From NCBI RefSeq assembly GCF_030651625.1, contig NZ_JAUSCF010000008.1, positions 1-61,949 of the forward strand: a stretch of DNA of 61,949 nt, read 5' to 3'. The notes under the pieces were generated by a model that was not told where the DNA came from, made no database searches, and saw nothing but the letters and a program-made list of their open reading frames with translations. Position 1 is the first letter of the stretch. Each line of letters begins with the position of its first letter. This document shows, in pieces, positions 27,519 to 37,798 of the stretch. Source of the stretch: Hydrogenophaga sp. Its GTDB lineage: Bacteria; Pseudomonadota; Gammaproteobacteria; Burkholderiales; Burkholderiaceae_C. Both the position numbers and the translations under genes were made by a program.

Positions 27519-28429
27519 CCAACCGTCTCAAGATCGATCTGAACGCCCTCGTGGTTGCCACGGATTTTTCCACCGCAGCGAGACGTGCGACCGACCGTGC
27601 CGCACTCATCGCCCGCGACCAGTCCTTGCCCCTTCACCTGCTGCATGTGGTCCATGGCAATCTGCTGAACGACCTGAAGGCCTGGCTGGACAACAGCAAC
27701 CTGTGGCAGGTCCGCATGTCGCAGCAGACGCGCAAGCGCCTGGACGACGAGGTGGTGCGGCTGCTGGCCGAACTGGGTGGCGACCTCATTCTGCTCACCC
27801 ACATGGTCGATGGACAGCCCGTGAGCGAGATCTGCGACCAGGTTGAAGCGGTCGATGCCGGCCTGGTGGTGGTGGGGGTGCGCGGCACCAATCCGATGCA
27901 CCACCTGTTGATCGGCACCACAGCCGAACGGCTGATGGGCAAGACCAATGTGCCGCTGCTGGCGGTGCGTACCGAAGCCAGCGAGCCCTACCGGCGGGTG
28001 CTGGTGCCCATGGATTTTTCAAGGTGGTCGGAGCAGGCGCTGGAAGTGGCGCGGGCCGTGGCGCCCGATGCGCACCTGGTGCTCATGCACAGCTTCTCGA
28101 TTCCTTTCGAAGAAAAGCTGCGCTTTGCCGGTGTGGACGACGCCACCCTGAGCCACTACCGCGAGCGCGCCCGCCAGGACGCGCGCGATCACCTGCAGGC
28201 GCTGGTGGATCGGCACAGCCTGCTGCCCGACCAGTTCACCCTGAGCCTGACCGAAGGCGACGCGCCCATGCACATCCTCATGCAGGCCAGCGAACGGGCC
28301 TGCGACCTGATCGTGATCGGCAAACACGGGCGCCAGGCGGCCGAAGAACTGCTGCTGGGCAGCGTGACCAAGCACGTGCTGGCCGAAGCCGAAATCGACG
28401 TGCTGGTGTCCACGCACCGCACCGATTGA
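27515..28429 (+). CDS. Tandem universal stress protein (UspA-like)
   Basis: 304 residues with two Usp domains: LNALVVATDFSTAARRATDRAALIA in the first and YRRVLVPMDFSRWSEQALEVARAVA in the second. The second ends with the ATP-binding G-x2-G-x9-G(S) pattern (IGKHGRQAAEELLLGSVTKHVL). Starts in the stop codon of the antiporter gene, suggesting it regulates or accompanies that transporter. Confidence 0.9.
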   Translation: MTNRLKIDLNALVVATDFSTAARRATDRAALIARDQSLPLHLLHVVHGNLLNDLKAWLDNSNLWQVRMSQQTRKRLDDEVVRLLAELGGDLILLTHMVDGQPVSEICDQVEAVDAGLVVVGVRGTNPMHHLLIGTTAERLMGKTNVPLLAVRTEASEPYRRVLVPMDFSRWSEQALEVARAVAPDAHLVLMHSFSIPFEEKLRFAGVDDATLSHYRERARQDARDHLQALVDRHSLLPDQFTLSLTEGDAPMHILMQASERACDLIVIGKHGRQAAEELLLGSVTKHVLAEAEIDVLVSTHRTD

Positions 28430-28474
28430 CCAACCACGCGGTTTGACCAAGCGATAGGAGACAATCCTGCCGCC

Positions 28475-29038
28475 ATGAGTCTTTCAATTTCAGCAGCCAC
28501 AACCGCCCCCGTCGACGCCGACCTGCCCCCACTGGACGCCACGCCGCCCGGTCTGTACCGCCACTACAAAGGCGGCTGGTATGCGGTGATCGACACCGTT
28601 CGCTGCAGCGAGACCCTTCATGCCATGACGGTCTACCGTGCCCTGTACGGCGGCTTCGGTCTCTGGGTGCGTCCGGCCGCCATGTTCAACGAAAGCGCAG
28701 CGTTTGAAGGCCGGATGCACCGCAGGTTTGTGCGCTGGAATCCTGCGGAGGTGCCGCTGGCCGACCTGCCCACCGCGCAGGCCCTGGCGGCGTATCTGCG
28801 CGATCAGGCCCAGCACCGCGGCATGAACCTGGATACCGCCCTGCGCCCGCCCCCGACCGAGCCCACCACCTGTTGCGAACGCGGCTGCAACGGCTGTGTG
28901 TGGGAAGGGTTCTACAACGCGATGGGTTTCTGGCGGGACGATGCGATCGAGCTGATCATCAACCGAACAGATCCCCCTGCCCCCGCAGCGCCGCCGGCCG
29001 GAAGCGGCTCAGGTCCAGCGGTTCACGGTCGCGGTTGA
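28475..29038 (+). CDS. DUF1653 protein with C-terminal oxidoreductase-like Cys motif
   Basis: 187 residues. The middle is DUF1653 (GLYRHYKGGWYAV..TVRCSETLHAMTVYRALYGG.GLWVRPAAMF). The end, PPPTEPTTCCERGCNGCVWE, is the Oxidored-like Cys motif (PEPxxCCxxGCxxCVW) seen in small redox proteins. The two modules are joined in one frame. Its last 80 bases overlap the convergent radical SAM gene. Confidence 0.75.
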   Translation: MSLSISAATTAPVDADLPPLDATPPGLYRHYKGGWYAVIDTVRCSETLHAMTVYRALYGGFGLWVRPAAMFNESAAFEGRMHRRFVRWNPAEVPLADLPTAQALAAYLRDQAQHRGMNLDTALRPPPTEPTTCCERGCNGCVWEGFYNAMGFWRDDAIELIINRTDPPAPAAPPAGSGSGPAVHGRG

Positions 29039-30056
29039 AGCCCAGGCGGTCGCAGGTTTTCGTGAAGCGTTGACGCAGCAGGTCGGCCCAGATGCCCTGA
29101 CCTTTCATGCGGGTGGTGAAGTCGGCGTCGTAATCCTTGCCGCCGTGCAGGTCCTGCACGCGGGCCATCACGCGTTCGGCACGGTCGGGATGGTGCAGTT
29201 GCAGCCACTGGCGGAACATGGGCTTGAGTTCCCAGGGCAGGCGCAGCACCTGGTAGAACGCCCGGCGCGCCCCTACCTCAAATGCAGCCTCCAGCACCTG
29301 CTCCATGTCGGTGTTGATGAACGGAATCTGCGGCGACACGCTCACACCCACCGGCACCCAAGCTTCGGCCAGGGTACGAATCGTGCGCAGCCGCCGGTGC
29401 GGTGCGGCGGCGCGCGGTTCCAGGATGCGCGCCAGTTTGGCGTCCAGGGTCGTGAGGGTCACGTACACCGCCGCCAGCCGCTGTGCACCCATGGGCGCAA
29501 GCAGGTCCAGATCGCGCTCCACGCCGCTGCCCTTGGTCACCATGGCCAGCGGAAAATGTGCAGCGCTCAAAACTTCCAGCACCTCGCGGGTGAGGCGCAG
29601 CTCACGCTCGATGGGTTGGTAGGCGTCGGTCACGGTACCCACCGCCAGCCGCTCCGGCACAAAGCCGGGACGCAGCAATTCATCGCGCAGCACCGCCGCG
29701 ATGTTGCGCTTGGCCACCAGCCGGGTTTCAAAGTCCAGCCCGGGTGAGAGGTTCAGGTAGCTGTGGCTGGGCCGCGCGTAGCAGTACACGCAGCCGTGCT
29801 CGCAGCCCCGGTACGGATTCAGGCCCAGCGTGAAGCCGAGATCGGGTGAATCGTTGCGGGTGATGGCGCTGCGGGCGTTTTCGAACGCGACCTCGGTCGC
29901 TGGGGCGGCCGCTTCTTCGCCGGCGTTCACAGTCTCATCCAGCGAGCCCCAGCCGTCATCGAAGGCACCCCGCGTATCGCGTTCGAACCGGTGCGGCTGA
30001 TGATGGGCGATACCCCGGCCCTTGATGGCGTGTATGGGAATGGAAACACCGGTCAT
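28959..30056 (-). CDS. Radical SAM protein (PA0069 family)
   Basis: 365 residues. The cluster motif CEHGCVYCYARPSH binds a [4Fe-4S] and SAM. N terminus KGRGIAHHQPHRFERDTRG and the pattern NPYRGCEHGCVYCYARP are typical of the PA0069/Rv2578c family, whose exact reaction is not settled. The 3' end overlaps the DUF1653 gene by 80 bases on the opposite strand. Confidence 0.88.
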   Translation of the reverse strand: MTGVSIPIHAIKGRGIAHHQPHRFERDTRGAFDDGWGSLDETVNAGEEAAAPATEVAFENARSAITRNDSPDLGFTLGLNPYRGCEHGCVYCYARPSHSYLNLSPGLDFETRLVAKRNIAAVLRDELLRPGFVPERLAVGTVTDAYQPIERELRLTREVLEVLSAAHFPLAMVTKGSGVERDLDLLAPMGAQRLAAVYVTLTTLDAKLARILEPRAAAPHRRLRTIRTLAEAWVPVGVSVSPQIPFINTDMEQVLEAAFEVGARRAFYQVLRLPWELKPMFRQWLQLHHPDRAERVMARVQDLHGGKDYDADFTTRMKGQGIWADLLRQRFTKTCDRLGFNRDREPLDLSRFRPAALRGQGDLFG

Positions 30057-30253
30057 GGTGAGGACACAGTCTGGTTCGCTGGAGGGGATGGCGGGGGTAG
30101 GTCAGATCAAGATACTGGATAAACATCCAGACTCTACCGCAGATGTTCTTGCAGGACCACCCACACACAGGCGCTCCTGCGAACGTGTCAGAACAGGCCT
30201 TTTCCGCACGCATGCAGAGTGGCCAGGCCGCAAGGCCTGCCACCCTGGGCGGA

Positions 30254-31012
30254 TCACCTGCCCGTGTTCTGCGGGCCAGGCTCTGGCCCGACGTCGTAGG
30301 TCCCAAAGACGTCTTTCACCAACAGAACTTCAGGCAGCACGTACACAATGCCGTCCGTGCCGGCAAAGGCCGGGCTCACCACCTGCTTGTAAAACCGGGC
30401 GGGAAGGTTGATGCAACCATAGGAAATTCGTCGCTCGGACGGCAGCGCACTGGCCAGCCTTTCGGCTCGGCGCTCGAGGGGATGGCCAGGCACCACCGGG
30501 TGCATGGAGACCGCGGTGTCGTAGTCCACCCAGAGCATCTCCTGGCCCTTGAGGTTCCTGTCCAGATTCGCGACAAAGCGCCCTGCCGGCGTGGTACGTT
30601 CTTCTGGGCGAATGTCGGACAGCTTTTTTTCGCCGATACCGGGCACCGAATGATCGCCAATGGCCAGCCCGAGCAGGGCCGAAGATGCGCCCTGCAAGGC
30701 CCCGTGGGCATCGAACACGAACACTGTGGCTTGGCGCTTGTCCACGATCACGAACGGCATCTTGCGGTTGTCGCCCGAATCCACCACCCAGTGGGCCACA
30801 TGCCGGGCTTCCTTGGAAGCGGGGGTCTGACCAAAGTCGGCGCCTTTCGCACCCCGGGGTGCGACCGGGGGCGTTGTGGGCGCCGTTGTCGGCGTGGCGG
30901 GTTGTGTGACAAGCGGCGACGCACCTGCCTGGGTGGCGAGCAAGCCGCTGCAGAGCAGAACCCAGAGCAAGCTCCGGGTCCTGAGCGCCAGCTTTTTATT
31001 CGAAGCGCTCAC
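30254..31012 (-). CDS. Exported L,D-transpeptidase-like protein, second copy
   Basis: 252 residues with an N-terminal signal peptide (LLWVLLCSGLLATQAGAS). Catalytic landmarks are H171 (VSMHPV) and C200 (RRISYGCINLP). Shares its body with the protein at 1157-1792 (PAGRFV.NLDRNLKG, W.DYD). It is 10 bases after the TpsA gene, so it is likely the third gene of that operon and may reshape peptidoglycan where the adhesin is made. Confidence 0.82.
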   Translation of the reverse strand: MSASNKKLALRTRSLLWVLLCSGLLATQAGASPLVTQPATPTTAPTTPPVAPRGAKGADFGQTPASKEARHVAHWVVDSGDNRKMPFVIVDKRQATVFVFDAHGALQGASSALLGLAIGDHSVPGIGEKKLSDIRPEERTTPAGRFVANLDRNLKGQEMLWVDYDTAVSMHPVVPGHPLERRAERLASALPSERRISYGCINLPARFYKQVVSPAFAGTDGIVYVLPEVLLVKDVFGTYDVGPEPGPQNTGR

Positions 31013-31022
31013 ACGAAATGCT

Positions 31023-33509
31023 TCAGTTGCGCTCCGGTCTGGGTGCGCGCACCGGCGGCCGGTAGGTTGCGGGTGGGGTTTCGATGGGCACTGCCCGTGG
31101 CACCACGGCTGGAGCAGCAGCGGGCAACGCCTCCAGCGCCGCTGGGGCCTGAACCACGAGAGTGGAGCTAGGCAATGGCGTTGGGGGGGCTACCGTAAAA
31201 ACGAAGCCTTGTGACGCGAAGGCAGGTGGTGTGTAGGGGGTCAGCACAGGTGGCAAGGGCCCAGTGCCCAGTACAGGGTTGGCGACCGGGGCAGCGGCGA
31301 CAGGTGGGGGTGGCGCGGAAGGCTGAGGGGCGGGTGCAGGTGGCCGGGCCGAAGGTGGAGGAGCCACTGGCGGTGACACCCCAGGCGCAGCGGTGATGTT
31401 GGCAGTGGTCCGTGCCGAAGTGGTCCCGCAGCAAGGCACTGCGAATGCGTACCGGCCCGCGTCCACACCGGTCAGGGTGTAGCCGGTGAAGGAAATGGTC
31501 TTGTCCACTCCCACCGATGCGCTGTCAAAACTGGCGCTGCTGCCCGAGCCCGCCAGCAGCGACACGCCAGCCGGAGCGCCCTTCAGACCAGAGAGTGTGG
31601 CACTGGTGGTGCCGTCGAAGGTCTTGTTGCCGCCGTCGGGGAACACCAGCATGTACTGATTCAGAGGACTGCCGGTTCCGGTGAAAAAGAGCGAAAAATC
31701 GGTCGGCGTTGCGTACGAAGTCGGGTTGTAGAAGATATTGGTCGGTGTGAGTGGATCCGGTCCCGTGGTGGTGATGTAGGTGCCTGCGAGACCGCCATTG
31801 ACGAATCTCACGGTACCGCCTGCAGGCCCCGGTCCCGTACCGGCTGTTCCGGCACTCAGCGTCAGGCCCCTTGAAACGCCGAGGTTCGCAAGGTCCTGCC
31901 CGGCGGTGACGCTGCCCGTGGTCAACGTGATCAGGGCCGCGCCGTTGAAGGCGTTATTCAGATTCACGTCGCGTGCAGCGCATATCTGGATATTGCCGTC
32001 CGTCGTCGTGATGCCTGCGGTGGGCGCAGTGATGTTCCTGACGATATTGACGTCCCTGCCAGCACCCAGCAGAACGCTGCCATCGGTCGTTGTGATCGCC
32101 GCATTGACATTGACATCTCGCCCGCAGCACACCACCAGGTTGCCAGTCTTGGCCGTGACTGCGGCATTGATGTTCGTATCGCCACCGGCCAGCAAGGTCA
32201 GCGTGGTCGGGGTGCCGCTCGCTTCCCATGAGACAGCACCGTTGATCTCGATGTTGCCGCTGCCGGCTGTGGGGGCGAAAAGATTGGCAACAGGCAGGCT
32301 GCGAACGACCTCGCCATCCGCGCCGATTGCTGTGCTGATGGTCACGCTGTTCGTCACCATCAGCGCAGACAGGCTTGTGGCCTGGATGTTGGCCGAAGGC
32401 GTGTTTGCAACGATGAAGCCGTTCGAGCCAATCAGCCACTGGCCGGTTTCACCTGTCGGCGCGACGGAGGTGATCGTCGCCGTGGTGTCGATTTCGACGC
32501 GGGCAGCCGACGTTTCGATGGAGCCACCATCGCCACTTGGCGCGGATACGTCCAGCGTACCCGCCACATTCACCGTGCCCGTATCCATGCCACCGAGCAA
32601 CCGGATCGATCCCTCCTCGTTCAAGAGGGTCTGCGCCTGGATCACACCGGTGTTGTTGACCGCATTGGCCAGCGCGCTGCCGGCGGCCCGCGTGGTCAAC
32701 AACACCCGGCCACCATCTGCCTCGATCCTTCCGCTGTTGCCCACGGCCGCATCCAGTGCACCTTGGTCGATGGTGACGCTGAGCAAACGGTCTCCCGTGA
32801 TGTCGAGCGTCATCGCACTGCCTGCCGCGAGCGCGACGGTGCCCAGGTCGGCGTAGATGAAGCCCTGGTTGCTGACATCCGTACCCAGAAGTGCCACGTA
32901 GCCCCCAGCGGCTGCATTGATCACGCCTGCGTTCACCACGGTGGCTGTGCTCGTACCGGAGAATCGGTAGTTGTTGGCCAAGAAATCCGCGTCCGAAATG
33001 CCCAGTGTGGATGCCACCAGGCCGCCGACGTTGACCGTCGCGCCGGTGCCAAAGAGAATGCCGTTGGGGTTGACCAGGAACACCTTGCCATTGGAAGTCA
33101 GGCTGCCCAGAATGGTGGAAGGATCCGGGCCGACGACGCGGTTCAATGCCACCGAACTGGTGGTGGGCTGCACGAATTGCACGGACTCGCCGGTCAGGAT
33201 GCCAAAGCTTTGCCAGTTGATGGCCACATTGGCCGTGGTCTGCGTGATGACCATGGCGCTTGTGGTGCCACCGATGGTGGCGCTGCCTGCCGACACCACA
33301 CCACCCGTGGGTTGCGCCACCGCCGTCCCCCCGCACGCCACCATCAGCGATACAGCCAGGGCCTTCAGCCCGAAGCGTCCGCCAGCGACTGCCGAAGACG
33401 CAGACGTGGTGCTCGATGAGACTTTCTTTCCTGCGCTGGACGTGATTTCCGCAGCGGCCACAAAGGTGCCGGTCTGGTCGTTCCAGATGGAGCGGTGAAT
33501 GCGGTTCAT
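31023..33509 (-). CDS. Two-partner secretion exoprotein (TpsA, filamentous haemagglutinin N-terminal domain)
   Basis: 828 residues. An extended signal peptide starts MNRIHRSIWNDQTGTFVAAAE and runs to AVAQ near 66. The TPS domain follows, with NWQSFG and the NPNGIL motif (VNPNGILFG). Repeats of a GRDVN type lie at about 450-530. A YDG-like domain (NKTFDGTTSATLSGLKG...VDKTISFTGYTLTGVDAGRYAF) comes before a Pro-rich tail of about 130 residues. Unusually for secreted TpsA proteins, it has Cys pairs in the repeats and YDG region (VVCCGRD, QICAARD, VPCCGTT). Secreted through the TpsB encoded 75 bases upstream. Confidence 0.9.
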   Translation of the reverse strand: MNRIHRSIWNDQTGTFVAAAEITSSAGKKVSSSTTSASSAVAGGRFGLKALAVSLMVACGGTAVAQPTGGVVSAGSATIGGTTSAMVITQTTANVAINWQSFGILTGESVQFVQPTTSSVALNRVVGPDPSTILGSLTSNGKVFLVNPNGILFGTGATVNVGGLVASTLGISDADFLANNYRFSGTSTATVVNAGVINAAAGGYVALLGTDVSNQGFIYADLGTVALAAGSAMTLDITGDRLLSVTIDQGALDAAVGNSGRIEADGGRVLLTTRAAGSALANAVNNTGVIQAQTLLNEEGSIRLLGGMDTGTVNVAGTLDVSAPSGDGGSIETSAARVEIDTTATITSVAPTGETGQWLIGSNGFIVANTPSANIQATSLSALMVTNSVTISTAIGADGEVVRSLPVANLFAPTAGSGNIEINGAVSWEASGTPTTLTLLAGGDTNINAAVTAKTGNLVVCCGRDVNVNAAITTTDGSVLLGAGRDVNIVRNITAPTAGITTTDGNIQICAARDVNLNNAFNGAALITLTTGSVTAGQDLANLGVSRGLTLSAGTAGTGPGPAGGTVRFVNGGLAGTYITTTGPDPLTPTNIFYNPTSYATPTDFSLFFTGTGSPLNQYMLVFPDGGNKTFDGTTSATLSGLKGAPAGVSLLAGSGSSASFDSASVGVDKTISFTGYTLTGVDAGRYAFAVPCCGTTSARTTANITAAPGVSPPVAPPPSARPPAPAPQPSAPPPPVAAAPVANPVLGTGPLPPVLTPYTPPAFASQGFVFTVAPPTPLPSSTLVVQAPAALEALPAAAPAVVPRAVPIETPPATYRPPVRAPRPERN

Positions 33510-33584
33510 GAGGTTCTTTCGTGTTTTCTAGGCGATTCGAGGAAGGACCGAAAGCAGCACAGGCGAGGCCCGCGCTGGGAACGT

Positions 33585-35255
33585 TCAGAAATACTTGATG
33601 GCCTGGATCCAGAACCGGCCCGACTTGTCGGGTGCCGAGGTGGCCTCGCCGCTGCCCAGCTTGCGGGCGTAGTAAGCACGCACCGCGAAGTTGTTGGGGT
33701 CTGCCCAGTTCAGGCCCACACCGGCGCCGTGCAGGGTTCGGCTGTTCGGCACGGCGTCTGACCAGGGGTTCTTGTTGATCGTCACGCGGCCGCTGTCGAC
33801 AAAGCCGATCAGGTGGAGTTGTCCGGGCATCTGATCGGGTTTGGGCAGCAGCATGCGGGCTTCCAGCGTCGCCACATAGCCCTGGTCCGCGTAGGCTTCG
33901 CCTTCGGGGTAGGCCCGCACGCCGTACATGCCACCCAGCGCCATTTTCTCGGAGGCATCGAGGTTCTTTGAGGCCAACTGGCTGTTCACGCCGGCGTACA
34001 GCGACCAGGCCGGGCTGACCGCTTGCAGGCGCGAGGCGCTGAAGCTCAGCTTGTTGAAACGGCCGTTGCTTTGCACCGGTGCGTCGGCCAGCTTCAGGCC
34101 AGGCGTTTGCAGATCGATGTTGCCGGTCGACCATGTCAGCGAATAGCCGGTCACACCGCCTGCGCCCAGCTGGTCGCGGTGCTCGCCACGCAGACTCGCC
34201 ATCAGCACCTGGGCTTTCTTGTCTTCCACCGGCATGTCCAGGCTCAGCGGGCGCTTGTCCTGAAATGTTTTCGCATCAAAGGCCAGCCCGGCGTACAGGC
34301 GGGTGTTGCGCGTGCGGATCAATGGGTAGCTGCCGTACACGCTGGCAATCCTGGCTGTTCCACTGGCTTGCGCGAACGCGAATTCCTTACCCAATTCGTA
34401 GCTCAGCCAGCTGTAGGCCACGCCCACTGTCGCCATGCCCAGCGGAACCTGGTACGACGCCCGGGCGTAGTTCAGGCCCTGGCCCGACGTCAGCGCCCGC
34501 AGCGACGCCACGTCACCCAGTCCGGCCGGGTTGTTCAGGTTGACGGTGGCGCCCAGGCGGTATTCGCCGGTGTAGCGGTTGCCGGCGTTGTCGGCATCAA
34601 TGCTGCCGGTGACGAGATCTCCAGGCACCACGTCCACGATCAGATCGGAGGTACCCAGCGACGCGCCGGGGGTCAGGGTTGATCTGACCTTCACGCCGGG
34701 CGTGTCCGACAGCAGCAGCAGGCGGTTCTCAACCGGCCCGATGGCGATGGTGTCGCCACTGTTGAGGCCCGCCAGCTGGCGCTGGATGTGGCCATCCGAG
34801 AGTGTGCTCTGGTTGCGCACGTCGATCTTGCCGTACTGACCTTCGATGACGGCGATGGTGACCGAGCCGTCCTTGATTTCCTGGGCAGGCAGGTAAGCCT
34901 GAGCCACGAAATACCCCTGGCTGCGGTAACGATCGGTGATCTTCTGTGCCATGGCACGCAGATTGGCCAGATTGAGTTCACTGCCAGGCTGAAAACCGGT
35001 CAGTGCAAGCAGTTCATCTTCACGGTAGACGCTGGCACCGGTCACCTGCAAGCGGTTGACCATGATCTTGACTGCGTCAGAGGCCGCCGTGGCTGGGGTG
35101 GGGCCAGAATCAATGCGGATCGCCGGCGCCACTTGCTGTGGTGAAGGCGCCGGCGGAATCTGCTGAAGCTGGCTACCAGCGCTGGGGAGCTGTTGGGCAA
35201 ACGCGGCCTGACTGAGGATCAGGACCGCGAAGGGCAGTAGAGGGATTTTGAACAC
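33585..35255 (-). CDS. TpsB outer-membrane transporter (ShlB/FhaC type)
   Basis: 556 residues from a GTG at 35255, chosen because it gives a clean signal peptide ([21 protein letters not shown]) after a weak AAGG; the frame runs upstream to 35621. The POTRA domains appear in [22 protein letters not shown], with [17 protein letters not shown]. The beta barrel has the conserved VRAYP motif ([16 protein letters not shown]) and ends in aromatic F. It exports the TpsA encoded next. Confidence 0.9.
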   Translation of the reverse strand: MFKIPLLPFAVLILSQAAFAQQLPSAGSQLQQIPPAPSPQQVAPAIRIDSGPTPATAASDAVKIMVNRLQVTGASVYREDELLALTGFQPGSELNLANLRAMAQKITDRYRSQGYFVAQAYLPAQEIKDGSVTIAVIEGQYGKIDVRNQSTLSDGHIQRQLAGLNSGDTIAIGPVENRLLLLSDTPGVKVRSTLTPGASLGTSDLIVDVVPGDLVTGSIDADNAGNRYTGEYRLGATVNLNNPAGLGDVASLRALTSGQGLNYARASYQVPLGMATVGVAYSWLSYELGKEFAFAQASGTARIASVYGSYPLIRTRNTRLYAGLAFDAKTFQDKRPLSLDMPVEDKKAQVLMASLRGEHRDQLGAGGVTGYSLTWSTGNIDLQTPGLKLADAPVQSNGRFNKLSFSASRLQAVSPAWSLYAGVNSQLASKNLDASEKMALGGMYGVRAYPEGEAYADQGYVATLEARMLLPKPDQMPGQLHLIGFVDSGRVTINKNPWSDAVPNSRTLHGAGVGLNWADPNNFAVRAYYARKLGSGEATSAPDKSGRFWIQAIKYF

Positions 35256-35556
35256 GGAAGGCCTTGAGTTTTTTGGGGGTATGTGCACCAAGGGTGTGCG
35301 ATGCTGCTGCTTCCGTCTGTGTGACAGCGTACGGTCCACCCGTGTACAGGCATGTGTTCGGAAGGCAGGTGCCGGGCGGGCGTTTTGGGCGATGAGCGGT
35401 CGTGCCTTTCGCCATATCGCGGAATCGGTGTGCCACAAGGCTGTGCACAGGTGGAACCAACGGCCTCGAGCCTGGTCGGCGCTGCAAGCTCGGGTCAAAC
35501 GGTCACAATGGCGGCTTCGCCCGTATGCGGCGCGACCTCTTGCACGCGGAGAAACC
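35256..35556. other. Divergent promoter region
   Basis: A 301-base gap between tpsB (minus) and the ABC exporter (plus). It must hold both promoters. No clear inverted repeat or riboswitch-like fold stood out. Confidence 0.5.
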
Positions 35557-36570
35557 ATGCCCCCCCACAACCACGCAGTCCAGGCTGCTGACGCCGTCGT
35601 GAGCGTGCGCAATCTAAGCAAAACCTACGCCGACGGCTTCCAGGCCCTCAAGAACATCAACCTCGATATCCACCGGGGTGAAATCTTTGCCCTGCTGGGC
35701 CCCAACGGCGCGGGCAAGACCACCCTCATCAGCATCATCTGCGGCATGTCCGGCGCGAGCGAAGGCACGGTGGTGGCCGATGGCTTTGACACCGTGCGCG
35801 ACTACCGCGCCGCGCGGTCGCTCATCGGCCTCGTGCCACAGGAACTGCACACCGACTCGTTCGAGACCGTGTGGGCCACGGTGAGCTTCAGCCGCGGTCT
35901 GTTCGGCAAAGCCGCCGATCCGGCCTACATCGAGAAGGTTCTGAAAGACCTTTCCCTGTGGGACAAGAAGGACAACAAGATCCTGTCGCTCTCCGGCGGC
36001 ATGAAGCGCCGCGTGCTCATCGCCAAGGCGCTGTCGCACGAACCCAAGGTGCTGTTCCTGGACGAGCCCAGCGCAGGCGTGGATGTGGAACTGCGCCACG
36101 ACATGTGGCGCATGGTGCGCAAGCTGCGCGAGGCCGGCACCACCATCATCCTCACCACGCACTACATCGAAGAAGCCGAAGACATGGCCGACCGCATCGG
36201 CGTGATCCGCAGGGGCGAGCTGATCGTGGTGGAGGACAAGAACACCCTCATGCGCCAGCTGGGCCAGAAGCAACTGCTGCTCACACTGCAGCAGCCCCTG
36301 CCAGCCTTGCCGGAAGCGCTGGCGCCCTGGTCGCTCGCGCTCTCCAGCGACGGCCTCACCCTGACCTACACCTTCGACGCCCAGAAAGACGACACCGGCA
36401 TTGCCCATCTGCTGGCGGCATTGAGTGCAGAAGGGATTCACTTCAAGGATCTGCAGTCCAGTGAAAGCTCGCTTGAAGACATCTTCGTGAGCCTGGTTCA
36501 CGAAGAAACGTCCGCCGAGGCGGAAGTCAAGCAACAAAACACCAATGCCAGGAAGGGGGTGGCCGCATGA
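35557..36570 (+). CDS. ABC transporter ATP-binding protein
   Basis: 337 residues from ATG 35557 with GGAG upstream; the frame extends to 35248 but not convincingly. Walker [10 protein letters not shown], signature LSGGMKRR ([17 protein letters not shown]), Walker [13 protein letters not shown], and switch [14 protein letters not shown]. The C-terminal tail (about 230-337) is the usual extension of this exporter subfamily (YadG-like). ATGA overlap with the permease gene follows. Confidence 0.92.
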   Translation: MPPHNHAVQAADAVVSVRNLSKTYADGFQALKNINLDIHRGEIFALLGPNGAGKTTLISIICGMSGASEGTVVADGFDTVRDYRAARSLIGLVPQELHTDSFETVWATVSFSRGLFGKAADPAYIEKVLKDLSLWDKKDNKILSLSGGMKRRVLIAKALSHEPKVLFLDEPSAGVDVELRHDMWRMVRKLREAGTTIILTTHYIEEAEDMADRIGVIRRGELIVVEDKNTLMRQLGQKQLLLTLQQPLPALPEALAPWSLALSSDGLTLTYTFDAQKDDTGIAHLLAALSAEGIHFKDLQSSESSLEDIFVSLVHEETSAEAEVKQQNTNARKGVAA

Positions 36571-37340
36571 ACACAGGACTCAACCTGCACGGCGTGCGCG
36601 CCATCTACCGTTTCGAAATGAACCGCGCCCTGCGCACCTGGCTGCAGAGCATTCTTGCGCCAGTGCTCTCGACCTCGCTGTATTTCATCGTCTTCGGCTC
36701 GGCCATCGGGTCGCGCATGGGCGACATCGACGGCGTGAGCTACGGCGCCTACATCATTCCCGGTCTGCTCATGCTCTCGCTGCTCAGCGAAAGCATCTCC
36801 AACGCCGCCTTCGGCATCTACATGCCCAAGTGGTCAGGCACCATTTATGAACTGCTCAGCGCCCCGGTGAGCTGGGTGGAAGTGCTGATGGGCTACGTGG
36901 GCGCTGCCGCCACCAAAAGCCTGCTGCTGGGCTCGTTGATCCTGCTGACCGCACGCCTGTTCGTACCCTACGAAATCGCCCACCCCGTGTGGATGGTGGG
37001 CTTCCTGGTGCTCACCGCCATCACTTTCTGCCTGTTCGGCTTCATCATCGGCCTGTGGGCCGACAATTTCCAGAAGCTGCAGGTGATCCCGCTGCTCATC
37101 ATCACGCCGCTGACCTTCCTGGGTGGTGCGTTCTACAGCATCAACATGCTGCCACCCTTCTGGCAAACGGTGTCGCTGTTCAACCCGGTGGTCTACCTCA
37201 TCAGCGGCCTGCGCTGGGCTTTCTACGGTGCGGCCGACGTGCACATCGCCGTGAGCACCAGCATGACGCTGGCCTTCATGCTGACCTGCCTGGCCGTGGT
37301 GTGGTGGGTGTTCAAGACAGGGTACCGGATCCGGAAGTGA
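36567..37340 (+). CDS. ABC-2 type transporter permease
   Basis: 257 residues and six membrane segments; start overlaps the ATPase stop by 4 bases. Motifs follow YadH-like permeases ([67 protein letters not shown]). With the ATPase it forms an exporter of unknown substrate (lipid, polysaccharide or drug). A strong terminator lies 7 bases after the stop. Confidence 0.9.
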   Translation: MNTGLNLHGVRAIYRFEMNRALRTWLQSILAPVLSTSLYFIVFGSAIGSRMGDIDGVSYGAYIIPGLLMLSLLSESISNAAFGIYMPKWSGTIYELLSAPVSWVEVLMGYVGAAATKSLLLGSLILLTARLFVPYEIAHPVWMVGFLVLTAITFCLFGFIIGLWADNFQKLQVIPLLIITPLTFLGGAFYSINMLPPFWQTVSLFNPVVYLISGLRWAFYGAADVHIAVSTSMTLAFMLTCLAVVWWVFKTGYRIRK

Positions 37341-37346
37341 GCATGA

Positions 37347-37380
37347 AAAAGGCCTCGAAAGCAGAGCTTCGAGGCCTTTT
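37347..37380. terminator. Bidirectional intrinsic terminator
   Basis: AAAAGGCCTCGAA (37347-37359) pairs exactly with TTCGAGGCCTTTT (37368-37380) around AGCAGAGC. The T run on one strand and A run on the other give termination for the permease gene (plus), and for the RNA-binding protein gene (minus) converging from 37427. Confidence 0.85.
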
Positions 37381-37426
37381 GGGCTGACCTCAGCGTGGGG
37401 CTGAGGCCAAGGAAGGGGGGCAGGGC

Positions 37427-37798
37427 TCAGTAGCCGCCGCGACCACCACCGCCACCACCGTAGCCGCCACCACCTGAGCGGTCGCCGCCGCCGTAGCCAC
37501 CACCGCCACCACCACCGTAGCCGCCGCCACCGCTACGGGGAGGACGAGCCTCCATCGGACGGGCTTCGTTCACCGTGACGCTGCGGCCACCGAGAGACTG
37601 GCCATTCATGCCCTGGATGGCGGCTTGCGCTTCGGCATCGCTGCCCATTTCGACGAAACCAAAGCCTTTGGAGCGACCGGTGTCGCGTTCCATCATGACC
37701 TTGGCGCTGGTGACAGAGCCGAATTCGCTGAAAGACTGTTGCAGGTCTTCGTCACGCACCGTGTACGGCAGGTTGCCGACGTAAAGTTTATTGCCCAT
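37427..37798 (-). CDS. RRM-domain RNA-binding protein with glycine-rich tail
   Basis: 123 residues. One RNA-recognition motif: RNP2 KLYVGNLPY and RNP1 KGFGFVEM. The tail (about 86-123) is almost all Gly with Tyr and Arg (RGG-like). Such proteins are common in Proteobacteria and Cyanobacteria and often cold-induced RNA chaperones. Its leader is A-rich (37810-37870), but no cold-box was confirmed. Confidence 0.92.
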   Translation of the reverse strand: MGNKLYVGNLPYTVRDEDLQQSFSEFGSVTSAKVMMERDTGRSKGFGFVEMGSDAEAQAAIQGMNGQSLGGRSVTVNEARPMEARPPRSGGGGYGGGGGGGYGGGDRSGGGGYGGGGGGRGGY

